From PWXP01 sp034005525 (lineage in GTDB: Bacteria; Planctomycetota; Planctomycetia; Pirellulales; Thermoguttaceae): 64,000 nt of DNA. The stretch is taken from contig JAVEUP010000009.1 of the NCBI GenBank assembly GCA_034005525.1, positions 1-64,000 on the forward strand. The letters are read 5' to 3'. Under the pieces are notes generated by a model. That model ran no database searches. It saw nothing but the letters and a program-made list of their open reading frames with translations, and was not told the DNA's origin. Below, piece by piece: positions 18,783 through 26,466 of the stretch (its first letter is position 1; every line of letters begins with the position of its first letter). The position numbers and the translations under genes are program-made.

Positions 18783-20540
18783 ATGAAGCGATTGCTGGCA
18801 GCGTTTGTGATTATTGGGACGTCCCTGTTGGCGGCTGACGCTGCTACGCGAACGTGGACCAGTAGCAACAAGAAGTTCACCGTTGAAGCCGAACTGCTCG
18901 ATTTCAAAGATGGGCAGGCACAGTTGAAACGAGCCGACGGACAGGTGCTTCAGGTGCCGCTCGGCTCTCTGTGCGAAGAGGATCGCGAGTTCATCAAGAT
19001 GATGTTTCCGGGCGTAGAGGAGCAGCGGGTGCGCCCGGGCGCCGCGGTGCGCGAATGGACGAGCAAAGGTGGGACGTTCACCACCATGGCCGAATACCTG
19101 GGCTGCGATGCCGGCAAAGTACAGCTTCGCAAGCTGGATGGCGAGGAGATTTCCGTCCCCCTGGCAGCACTGAGTGACGCCGATCGCAATTGGGTCCGCG
19201 AGGAACTTCAGCACCAGCGCGAAGACGAAACCGCGAGCGCCCAGCAGCCGAGTGAAACCGAGGAGCCGATCGAACAGCTTGGCCCGCAGACCATCCCCAT
19301 GCAGGTCGTGAAGCTTGAACCGGGCCGGGGCCGAGGGCGGCGTGCGAATCCGGCGGTGGACTACTACCTGCGCATGACGCAGCCCCAACTCTTTCACATG
19401 CAAGTTGGCCAGGATTCCAATGAGTTCGAGGCCGCGTTTCGGCGCATCGTCCGCAGTGAGCCGGCATACGAGGCGCCGGTTCCACTGAAGGCGGTAGCGA
19501 GACTCGGCTCCGAGGAGTTCCCCTTCGCGCTCGACGCCGTTGGCAAGCGCGTGGCAGGCTACAACCGGCTCTACTTCGACTTCAACCGTAACGGCGATTT
19601 GACCGACGACAAGCCGATCGATGCGATCGACGTCACCGGCACGCCGGCCGGCGGCGTTGTTCAAAGCAGTTTCCCGCCCGTCGCCGTGGAACTGACCATC
19701 GACGGCGCGACCGTGGAGTACTCGGTTCTGGTCAGCGCCCTTTGCGGGCAGCAGCCGGTCCCCTTCGCGTCGGCATCCGTGTATGCCGGCGTGGTTCGGG
19801 AGGGCCATATTCAGCAGGAGGGTTCGAAGATCCGGCTGGTGCTCGTCGACCACAACAGCAACGGCCGCTTCGACGACCGCGTGGCAATCCGTTTGGTCGG
19901 AGGCCGTGTTGTCCCAACGGAAGGCGACCTGTTGCTGATCAACCCAAATCCCAAAAACGTGCTCTCGGCCGACGCCACAATGGGCAAGGACCGCCATTAC
20001 GTGAGCAAGACGGTCTGCATTGGCAGGCATTTCTACGAGATGGACGTTTCGCCCGCCGGCAACCAATTGACGCTGACGCCCAGGGAAATGGCCGTAGGGT
20101 ATGTCACCAATCCAAGCCCCGGCTATCGCGCGGTCGCCTACAGCGACGACTTCGGGGTGATTATGCTGGGCGGAGCAAAGGGTGCCAAGATTCCCCTTCC
20201 GCCAGGGCAGTGGCGCGTGGCCAGCTACTCGATTGACGCCAGTGCGCTGACCGGCGGCGGGCGCACTGCAGTGACGGCCACTTGCGGGGAAGCGTATCCG
20301 CCCGTGACCGTGGTCAAGGACGAGACCGTGGAAATGCCTTTCGGCGCCCCATTGCGGGCACGCGTTGCGGTATCGAAAGCCGCCGCCAACCGAGTCAACC
20401 TGTCCCTATTCATCACCGGCGCCGTCGACGAGAATGTGACGGGCCTCTTCGTCAACGGCCGTCGCCCGCCCGAACCACGTTTCGTCATCACGGATTCCGA
20501 CGGAAACGTCGTTCACCAAGGCGCCTTCGAGTATGGATGA
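18783..20540 (+). CDS. Secreted SHD1-domain protein; frame continues past its TGA
   Basis: The ATG is preceded by GGAGAG. The 585-residue product before the TGA starts with a signal peptide (MKRLLAAFVIIGTSLLAADA). Two SHD1-like modules follow: RTWTSSNKKFTVEAELLDF to EEDREF (about 24-78) and REWTSKGGTFTTMAEYLG to DADRNW (about 96-138). Each has the planctomycete pattern ending in L-x-x-x-D-x-x-(F/W). Further on, DFNRNGDLTDD and DHNSNGRFDD look like calcium-binding loops. The C-terminal half is beta-rich. The reading frame stays coding for 41 more codons after the TGA (20538-20540), so the annotated end is probably not the true end of the protein family domain. Possible explanations are selenocysteine insertion, a nonsense mutation or a sequence error. 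Confidence 0.85.
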   Translation: MKRLLAAFVIIGTSLLAADAATRTWTSSNKKFTVEAELLDFKDGQAQLKRADGQVLQVPLGSLCEEDREFIKMMFPGVEEQRVRPGAAVREWTSKGGTFTTMAEYLGCDAGKVQLRKLDGEEISVPLAALSDADRNWVREELQHQREDETASAQQPSETEEPIEQLGPQTIPMQVVKLEPGRGRGRRANPAVDYYLRMTQPQLFHMQVGQDSNEFEAAFRRIVRSEPAYEAPVPLKAVARLGSEEFPFALDAVGKRVAGYNRLYFDFNRNGDLTDDKPIDAIDVTGTPAGGVVQSSFPPVAVELTIDGATVEYSVLVSALCGQQPVPFASASVYAGVVREGHIQQEGSKIRLVLVDHNSNGRFDDRVAIRLVGGRVVPTEGDLLLINPNPKNVLSADATMGKDRHYVSKTVCIGRHFYEMDVSPAGNQLTLTPREMAVGYVTNPSPGYRAVAYSDDFGVIMLGGAKGAKIPLPPGQWRVASYSIDASALTGGGRTAVTATCGEAYPPVTVVKDETVEMPFGAPLRARVAVSKAAANRVNLSLFITGAVDENVTGLFVNGRRPPEPRFVITDSDGNVVHQGAFEYG

Positions 20541-20666
20541 GGCTTTACCTGCCGGTACCTGTGGCAGGTACCACCGGGCACAACGGGTGAGTTCAACGTC
20601 CACGTCGAGTTGAATGCCGGGCCGTTCCAGACCGACAACACCGGAAAGAGTACGTTTACCCTGTAA
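20541..20666 (+). other. In-frame coding continuation after TGA (41 codons to TAA)
   Basis: In the same frame as the SHD1 gene, the codons after TGA read GFTCRYLWQVPPGTTGEF and go on through NVHVELNAGPF to STFTL, then TAA at 20664-20666. Third positions are mostly G or C and the residue pattern is beta-strand-like, as expected for the closing strands of the preceding beta domain. The residue at the TGA would lie in FEYG-x-GFTC, four positions before a Cys. Confidence 0.75.
20554..20572 (+). promoter_or_regulatory. Tight hairpin after the in-frame TGA (SECIS-like candidate)
   Basis: GGTACCTG pairs perfectly with CAGGTACC around a TGG loop, starting 13 bases after the TGA, with the loop 21 bases after it. 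An alternative pairing TACCTGCC/GGCAGGTA is mutually exclusive. A short apical loop with G in the first two positions at this distance fits the bacterial SECIS model as I recall it. Function is not shown. Confidence 0.45.
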
Positions 20667-20722
20667 GGTAACCGTTGCAGCGAACCGCGCCGCCGCTCGT
20701 CAGCGGCGGCGCATCATGGAGT

Positions 20723-21733
20723 TCAGTCGAATCCCTTGTGCTGGTCGCGGTGATGGCGGCTGCCGTACTCGGTGGTCTTCCACGGCTCCATCTTGCCGTC
20801 GCTTCCGGCCTCTTCCGTTTGGGCCAGGAGTTGCTCCATCTCCCGCTCGGAAACCGGTTTGAAGGAGCGGGCCATCTGGATGTCCTGCCGCAGGTCGTCG
20901 CGCGACTGGATGCCGCAAACAAGCGAGGTGATCGGCTGCGAGAGGGCGAAGCGGCGGCACAGTTCGGCGCCAATGCCCAGCTTCTTCGGGATCAGCCCGC
21001 CGGCCAACCCCTTCATGCCGATCGCGGCGATCTTCCGCTCGTCACACACCGGCACGACTTCCTTCTGATAGCTTCGGTAGTGGGCGTCGAGCAGATTGAT
21101 GGGCATTTGCACGGTGTCCCACTCGAAAGGCCGCCCGATCAGCCGCAGGTGATGGTCGATGTCGCGGTGGCCGGTAAACCCGATATAGCGAACTTTGCCC
21201 TGCTTCCTCGCCTCGATCGCGGCACGGATGCCGCCCTGGTCGAACAGCCACTCGGAATCGATTGCCCAGTTGATTTCGTGGAACTGCCACAGATCAATCC
21301 GGTCGGTCTGCAGCCGGCGCAGGCTGTCCTCAAGGTGCTTCATGGCGCCGTCGTAGTCGCGGTCGCATACCTTGGTCATCAGGAACACCTTATCGCGGCG
21401 TCCGCCCGTGGCCAGCGCTTTGCCCATCACTTCCTCGGCTCGGCCGGCGTGGTAGTCCCAGGCATTGTCGAAGAAGGTCATGCCCTGGTCGATTGCTTCG
21501 TGCATAATCCGAATAGCCTCGGCCTCCTCAGGCAGCCCAATGTGGTAGCCACCCAGGCCGACGATGGGAATCCGTTCGTCATGGCGTCCCAGCGGGCGCG
21601 TGGGGATCCCCGAGCTGCTATCGGCTTGCATGGCCATGGCCTGCCGGCCGAATCCGCCGGCCGCAAGGGCCGCCATGGCCGACTTCAAGAACGCGCGCCG
21701 CTCGACTTGAAACCGTTCGATTTCGTTGTTCAT
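20723..21733 (-). CDS. Tat-exported aldo/keto reductase
   Basis: The protein has 336 residues. The N-terminus has a twin-arginine-type signal (ERRAFLKSAMAALAAGGF). The AKR barrel is evident: GLGGYHIG, FFDNAWDYHAGRAEEVMGKAL (catalytic Asp and Tyr), MTKVC (catalytic Lys) and DLWQFHE (catalytic His). The C-terminal part ends in a short His/Arg/Asp-rich tail. The family reduces carbonyls with NADPH. A Tat signal on such an enzyme is common in planctomycetes and implies export of the folded, cofactor-loaded protein. The substrate is unknown. Confidence 0.92.
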   Translation of the reverse strand: MNNEIERFQVERRAFLKSAMAALAAGGFGRQAMAMQADSSSGIPTRPLGRHDERIPIVGLGGYHIGLPEEAEAIRIMHEAIDQGMTFFDNAWDYHAGRAEEVMGKALATGGRRDKVFLMTKVCDRDYDGAMKHLEDSLRRLQTDRIDLWQFHEINWAIDSEWLFDQGGIRAAIEARKQGKVRYIGFTGHRDIDHHLRLIGRPFEWDTVQMPINLLDAHYRSYQKEVVPVCDERKIAAIGMKGLAGGLIPKKLGIGAELCRRFALSQPITSLVCGIQSRDDLRQDIQMARSFKPVSEREMEQLLAQTEEAGSDGKMEPWKTTEYGSRHHRDQHKGFD

Positions 21734-21862
21734 AACCCTCTCTCCATCAAGTGCATGCCGTAATGCCTCTCCCGCAGTTCAGGTTTCCCACAGAAAAGGT
21801 CGACGGTGCATTGTACGCAAGGCAGCCTGGGAAAAGCAAGTGACTTGTGAAGTTACGCATCG

Positions 21863-21910
21863 CAGCTTCCGATAGTAGATGTCCTTGAACTGAACGATCA
21901 TCGGCAGGCC
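21863..21910 (-). repeat. Copied 3' end of the DUF1080 gene
   Basis: These 48 bases match 23678-23725, the end of the ThuA-like/DUF1080 gene, with three mismatches and in the same orientation. They encode PMIVQFKDIYYRKL on the minus strand, without the original stop. The copy is joined directly to the truncated transposase frame beside it. Confidence 0.85.
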
Positions 21911-22245
21911 AGCGGGTCGATCGCGTAGACCCGCTTGATGAGCATCACCCTGGTCTGGCTGCACCGGCTGGGCGCCGCAGCCTCTGAGGCCTCGTTGCGG
22001 GGCTCCTCGCTTGGCTGCACCACTGCCTCGGCCTCCGACGCCGTGCGACGCATTCGGCGGGCCTTGTTCAAATAACAGCCGTAATAGCGGATCAAGTGGC
22101 TGCCGTTCGGCGGAATGTGCTGCGTGAACTCAGCGAGGAACTCCAGCGGGTCGAGGACCTGGAAGTCCGGCGACCATCGCTGCGCGACGGTGCCCGCCCG
22201 GGCCGCGGCCGAGCCAAAATACGGACCATCGTAAAATGGTCTTGA
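21898..22245 (-). pseudogene. IS91-family transposase C-terminal remnant
   Basis: The minus-strand frame is open but has no credible start. It reads WSPDFQVLDPLEFLAEFTQHIP, then HLIRYYGCYLNKAR, and ends with MLIKRVYAIDPLAC before a premature stop. The block F-L-A-x-F-T-Q-H-I-P/R-Y-Y-G is that of Y2-type IS91 transposases, and the IDPLAC segment normally leads into a Cys-containing C-terminal motif. Here it is cut after IDPLAC and fused to the DUF1080 tail copy. The N-terminal catalytic part is absent. Confidence 0.75.
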
Positions 22246-22269
22246 CTATTCTACGATGGCCTCGATAAT
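22226..22269 (+). promoter_or_regulatory. Sigma70-type promoter with flanking inverted repeat
   Basis: TTGACT (22242-22247) and GATAAT (22264-22269) are spaced 16 bases apart. The ATG of the ATPase gene is only 8 bases beyond the -10, so a leaderless mRNA is likely. CCATCGTA (22226-22233) and TACGATGG (22252-22259) form an inverted repeat around the -35, a plausible operator. Confidence 0.6.
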
Positions 22270-22277
22270 GGTCGTCC

Positions 22278-23486
22278 ATGGAGATTCAGAAACGGCTTTA
22301 CGATGCCCTGCTCGGGGAGCACTTGGCCAAGTACCGGCAGATGGCCTTCGTCACGGGGCCCCGGCAGGTGGGTAAGACCACGACCTGCCGCAACCACGCC
22401 CAAAACTATGCGAATTGGGATAACGTGGACGACCGCGAACTGATCCTCGCCGGCCCGGCCCGGCTGGCGGGGCAACTGGGCTTGGACCGGCTCAGGGAGG
22501 CGGCGCCGGTGACCCTGTTCGACGAGTTGCACAAGTACCCACGTTGGAAACAATTCCTCAAGGGGTTTTTCGATACGTATTCCGACCGGGTGCGCATGAT
22601 TGTCACAGGCAGCAGCCGGATGGACGTCTATCGTCGCGGCGGCGACAGCCTCATGGGCCGCTACTTCCGATACCGGATGCACCCCTTCTCGGTGGCCGAA
22701 ACGTTGCACTGGGATATTCCCGACCCGCAGCACATCGTGCGTCCGCCCCGGAAGATCGCGCCGGCCCAGTGGGACGCCCTATGGCGCCACGGGGGCTATC
22801 CCGAGCCGTTCCTTAAGCGCGACGACCGCTTCAGCCGTCGGTGGCAATCGTTGCGCCTCGAGCAGCTCGTCCGGGAAGACATCCGCGACCTGACCCAAAT
22901 CCAGCAGCTCGACCAATTGGAGTCCCTAGTCCGCTTGCTTACCGGCCGCTCGGCTCGCCAACTGGTTTACGGCAACCTTGCGCAATCGGTTCGCGTATCG
23001 GTCGATACGGTGCGCCGCTGGGTTGAGGTGCTGCGCCACCTGCATTTGGGGTTCCTCGTCCGACCATGGTTCAAGAGCGTCGCACGGTCCTTGCGGAAGG
23101 AGCCAAAGTGGTTCCTCCGCGACTGGGCGTCCATTTCCGATCCCGGCGACCGAGCCGAATCGTTCGTCGCGTGCCACTTGCTCAAAGCAGTCGAAGGCTG
23201 GACGGATATGGGCCTGGGCGAGTTCGAGTTGGGTTACCTCCGCGACAAGGAGGGGCGCGAGGTCGACTTCGTGGTGGCTCGCGACGGCAAGCCGTGGTTC
23301 CTCCTTGAGGTGAAACAACACGACGAATCGGTCAGCAAGGCCCTAAAACACTATCAAGACCAACTCAAAGCGCCCTTTGCCTTCCAGGTGGTCCTCGACG
23401 CGAGCTACCTCGACGCCGATTGCTTCGCCCGGCCCGGCGCTCCCATTCTCGTTCCGGCCAAGACGTTTCTATCGCAACTGCTGTGA
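22278..23486 (+). CDS. AAA_14/DUF4143 ATPase
   Basis: The protein has 402 residues. Walker A is GPRQVGKTT (about 27-35), Walker B is VTLFDELHKYP, and VTGSSR is the sensor region. A winged-helix-like segment follows (SVRVSVDTVRRWVEVL), then the DUF4143 domain with a PD-(D/E)xK-like core: EVDFVVARDGKPWFLLEVKQ. These ATPases occur in archaea and bacteria, often as isolated genes near mobile DNA, and their role is unsettled. The gene is bracketed by direct copies of the DUF1080 3' end and follows an IS91 remnant, so it probably arrived by transfer. It seems to be translated from a leaderless transcript. Confidence 0.9.
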   Translation: MEIQKRLYDALLGEHLAKYRQMAFVTGPRQVGKTTTCRNHAQNYANWDNVDDRELILAGPARLAGQLGLDRLREAAPVTLFDELHKYPRWKQFLKGFFDTYSDRVRMIVTGSSRMDVYRRGGDSLMGRYFRYRMHPFSVAETLHWDIPDPQHIVRPPRKIAPAQWDALWRHGGYPEPFLKRDDRFSRRWQSLRLEQLVREDIRDLTQIQQLDQLESLVRLLTGRSARQLVYGNLAQSVRVSVDTVRRWVEVLRHLHLGFLVRPWFKSVARSLRKEPKWFLRDWASISDPGDRAESFVACHLLKAVEGWTDMGLGEFELGYLRDKEGREVDFVVARDGKPWFLLEVKQHDESVSKALKHYQDQLKAPFAFQVVLDASYLDADCFARPGAPILVPAKTFLSQLL

Positions 23487-23675
23487 CGCCCTGGTCGAAT
23501 ATGGGGCAGAGGACGTTTCGGAAACGACCGACTGCCGCACCCCGAAGTGCCTCCGGCGGACACGCCAACTGAAGGTGGGCCGGGCCGAGGTCCGACAGTG
23601 TCATGAAGGGGGGCTATATCAGGAGGTCTGCGCGAACTCCCCTGCGAATGGTTGCGCAGCATGAGACGCCGCGGA

Positions 23676-24977
23676 TTACAGCTTGCGATAGTAGATGTCC
23701 TTGAACTGAACGATCATGGGCGGGCCGACGTGGACTTGCAGCGCGAGCGCGCCGCGGACGAGGCGGCGCGGGTCGCGGTCGTCCAGTTCGCACATGGTGA
23801 CGCCGTTGATCTTCAATACCATGTGCCCGCCCTTCGCAGTGACGGTGTAGTCGTTCCATTCATCCAAGTTGATGGCCTTCCAGATGAGGAATGCGTTCTC
23901 CTTGAGTTTCGTCTCGTCAGTTGTCTGACCAGTGATGGCGCCGTCGCGCACCGACCAGAGATTCCGGTCGCCGTCCCAGCCGTCGAGGGTCTTTCCGTCG
24001 AACAGGGAGACGAATCCGTCGCGCGGCTCTACCGGCGCTTGCAGGTCTCCGCAGGCGAATTGGATGGCATCGAGGTAGAACTGCAAGATAGCCGGATTCC
24101 GGTACAACTCGGCCCGGTGGCCGAACCCGGTGTAGAAGACGCGCCCTTTGCCGTACGGTTTCACCCACGCCTGCGCAAATTCGCCCTCGGGATGCTGAAT
24201 CCACTTCACCTCCATGTTCGTGTTTTCCTTGTCGAGTGACAGCAGCACGCGCAGCTTCGTCAGGTCCTGCGGCTTCCGCCGGTCGTGCGGATCGCTGTGC
24301 TGGTAGATTTCGTCGGCCAGGCGGAAGTCCTTGCCGCCGAAGGCGGCGACCAGGGGATGGTCGGGCTCGTCGACCTGAATTCCCACCTCCTCGTTCCACG
24401 GATGGCCTGAAAATCGGCCTCCGAGCAACTCGTGGAACTCGGGCCAGTGCGCGTTCGCACCGGTCGCGAAATGGTACGCCATCAACCCGCGGCCGCCGGC
24501 AACGTAGTCGAGCAAGCTCTTGCGGAGTACCTGCTCGACCGCGTCCTTGTCGGTGCCGTGCTTGCGGAACTCGGGGCGCTCGATGTCGGCGTCGGTGGGT
24601 GTGATCCATGGTCCGGCCGTGTTGTTGAGCACCACGGCGTCGAATCGCCCGATGTTCTCCGGCAGGAACATCGCCAGGTCGCTGGTAACCACCGGCTTGT
24701 AGGCGCCGCTCTTCTCGCCCAACGCCTGCATGGCATAGCTTCCGTACGGCACGCAGTAGCCCGCGTGCGGGTCTTTCTCCGGGTAGAGATGGTCCGGCGT
24801 ATTGAACACGAGCACGGTGCGGGGCTTCTTCGGAGCGACCCGCGGTTGCTCCGGTGCGGCCTGCCAGATTTCTTTCTGCCGGTGCTCCGACAGTTCTTCG
24901 ACTTGGGCCGCCGCGGCGCAGGTCGTCACGAGAAGCAGGGCCAAAAGGACGTGCCATACAGGGGGCGAACTTCGCAT
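23676..24977 (-). CDS. Secreted ThuA-like + DUF1080 protein with a shortened DUF1080 domain
   Basis: The protein has 433 residues with a signal peptide (WHVLLALLLVTTCAAAAQ). Residues about 50-310 form a ThuA-like (glutamine-amidotransferase fold) domain: VLVFNTPDH, RFDAVVLNN, GLMAYHFATGANAHWPEFHELLGGRF and WVKPYGKGRVFYTGFGH. Residues about 325-433 begin as a DUF1080 (3-keto-glycoside hydrolase-like) domain: FVSLFDGKTLDGWDGD and GAITGQTTDETKL. The domain then jumps from NAFLIWK straight to INLDEWNDYTV, so roughly the central 80-90 residues usual for this family are missing in frame. Both domains are linked to sugar catabolism in planctomycetes. The two oxidoreductases upstream are in the same orientation and probably cotranscribed. 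Confidence 0.88.
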   Translation of the reverse strand: MRSSPPVWHVLLALLLVTTCAAAAQVEELSEHRQKEIWQAAPEQPRVAPKKPRTVLVFNTPDHLYPEKDPHAGYCVPYGSYAMQALGEKSGAYKPVVTSDLAMFLPENIGRFDAVVLNNTAGPWITPTDADIERPEFRKHGTDKDAVEQVLRKSLLDYVAGGRGLMAYHFATGANAHWPEFHELLGGRFSGHPWNEEVGIQVDEPDHPLVAAFGGKDFRLADEIYQHSDPHDRRKPQDLTKLRVLLSLDKENTNMEVKWIQHPEGEFAQAWVKPYGKGRVFYTGFGHRAELYRNPAILQFYLDAIQFACGDLQAPVEPRDGFVSLFDGKTLDGWDGDRNLWSVRDGAITGQTTDETKLKENAFLIWKAINLDEWNDYTVTAKGGHMVLKINGVTMCELDDRDPRRLVRGALALQVHVGPPMIVQFKDIYYRKL

Positions 24978-24993
24978 GGTTGATGTCTCCTGG

Positions 24994-26445
24994 TTACAGA
25001 CTCCAGCCGTGCCGATACTCGCAGCGCAGCAGGGCGTCGGCCTCGGCGTTGTTGGTGATCTTCATGGCAAGCGGATCATACTCCAGCGGACCTTCAAACT
25101 GGGTTGCCACGTTGCCCAGCATGAGGAACTCGTTCAGCGGGCCGCTGAAGTCGAAGTTCGAGAGGCCCGGCGTCTCGCCCCGGCACGCCTTGAACCACTC
25201 CTGCTCCGGCCCGCCCTGCCGCGGCAGCACTTGCGGCGGGGCCTCGATCCCGGCGAACTTCTCCTCCGGCAACAGCACGGTCGTGGCGCTGTGTCCGGTA
25301 CCGTACACGTGCCCCTCGTCGCACACCATCAGGCTCCCGGCATGGGTGCTGAAGGGCTGCTTATCCTGCCCGCCCGGGTCCGCGGGCGGGCGCATCAGAC
25401 GCTGCATCGTGTAGAATATGTCCTTCACCGCACCGCTGCCGTTGTACCAGGTCAAGCGGATGGGCGGCAGATCGCCGCGGGCGGGCAGATCGTAGTGGAC
25501 CGTTTCCCATCGCGGGAAGTTCACCCGAAGCACCTCCGGGACCACCGCCTCCACGCGGATCGGGGCCGCGGCGTCGGCCGACCAGAGCGCATTGACCTTA
25601 AGCGCCGTGAAGGCCAGCGCCGCGGAATGCGAGGCCCAATTGCCGAGTTGGCCCGTACCGAACTCGCGCCACGCCCACCGCTGGGTCCACTGACGATGGT
25701 ACGGGCGGAACGCCGCCGGCCCCAGCCATAGGTCCCAATGGAACCCTTCGGGCACCGGTTGCTCCTCCTGCGGCGGCTCGCGCAGGCCCGACCCGCCGGC
25801 GCCGTTCCACACATGGGCTTCGCGAACGGTGCCCAGCGCGCCGTTCCAGATCAGTTCAACGGTCCGCCGAAACTCGCCGCTGGCCATGCCCTGGTTGCCC
25901 ATTTGCGTGGCCACCTTGTGCTCGCGGGCGAGTTGTCTCAGCGCCCGTGATTCATGCACGGTGCGCGTCAGCGGTTTCTCGCAGAAGACGTGCTTGCCCG
26001 CCCGGATGGCGCCGGCCGCAACGACGGCGTGGCTGTGGTCGGGCGTGGCGATAACCACCGCGTCGATGCCGGCGCCCATGTCGTCGAGCATCTTGCGGAA
26101 ATCGTGAAACGTCCGTGGCTTGTCCTGCACAAGACGACCGTATTCCGCCGCCCGGCTCCGCTCCCAGGCGTGTTCCGAGCCGGCATACTTCGCGGCGGCA
26201 GACTCCCACCGGGTGAACGTCTCGTCCAGCTTCCGTTGATCGACGTCGCACAGGGCCGCGACCCTTTCCATGGCGGGTATCGTGTCGACAAACCAGGTCC
26301 CCCGTCCGCCGACGCCCACCAGCGCAACGTTCAGCTTCTCGTTCGCCGCGTAGCTGCGGGCGGCGCCTGCCGGCAGGATGGTGACAACTGCGCCGGCAGC
26401 CGCCGACGCCTGAAGAAAACGCCTTCGCGAAACACGGAGGTTCAT
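24994..26445 (-). CDS. Tat-exported Gfo/Idh/MocA oxidoreductase 1
   Basis: The protein has 483 residues. The N-terminus is a twin-arginine signal (SRRRFLQASAAAGAVVTIL). The Rossmann fold shows VALVGVGGRGTWF, and the Gfo/Idh/MocA core is clear: VVIATPDHSHAVVAAGAIRAGKHVFCEKPLTRTVHES with the catalytic-type Lys in CEKP. WDLWLGPAAFRPYH is typical of the planctomycete subgroup. The family oxidises or reduces sugars and cyclitols with tightly bound NAD(P). It lies 16 bases before the ThuA-like gene and 21 bases after its paralog. Confidence 0.95.
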   Translation of the reverse strand: MNLRVSRRRFLQASAAAGAVVTILPAGAARSYAANEKLNVALVGVGGRGTWFVDTIPAMERVAALCDVDQRKLDETFTRWESAAAKYAGSEHAWERSRAAEYGRLVQDKPRTFHDFRKMLDDMGAGIDAVVIATPDHSHAVVAAGAIRAGKHVFCEKPLTRTVHESRALRQLAREHKVATQMGNQGMASGEFRRTVELIWNGALGTVREAHVWNGAGGSGLREPPQEEQPVPEGFHWDLWLGPAAFRPYHRQWTQRWAWREFGTGQLGNWASHSAALAFTALKVNALWSADAAAPIRVEAVVPEVLRVNFPRWETVHYDLPARGDLPPIRLTWYNGSGAVKDIFYTMQRLMRPPADPGGQDKQPFSTHAGSLMVCDEGHVYGTGHSATTVLLPEEKFAGIEAPPQVLPRQGGPEQEWFKACRGETPGLSNFDFSGPLNEFLMLGNVATQFEGPLEYDPLAMKITNNAEADALLRCEYRHGWSL

Positions 26446-26466
26446 TGCAGGTCTCCTTCGTACGTA

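Noticed and set aside
20723..20725. General TGA recoding in this organism
   Set aside because: Many genes here end in TGA with overlapping next starts (for example 57487-57490 and 39968-39971), so TGA is a normal stop.
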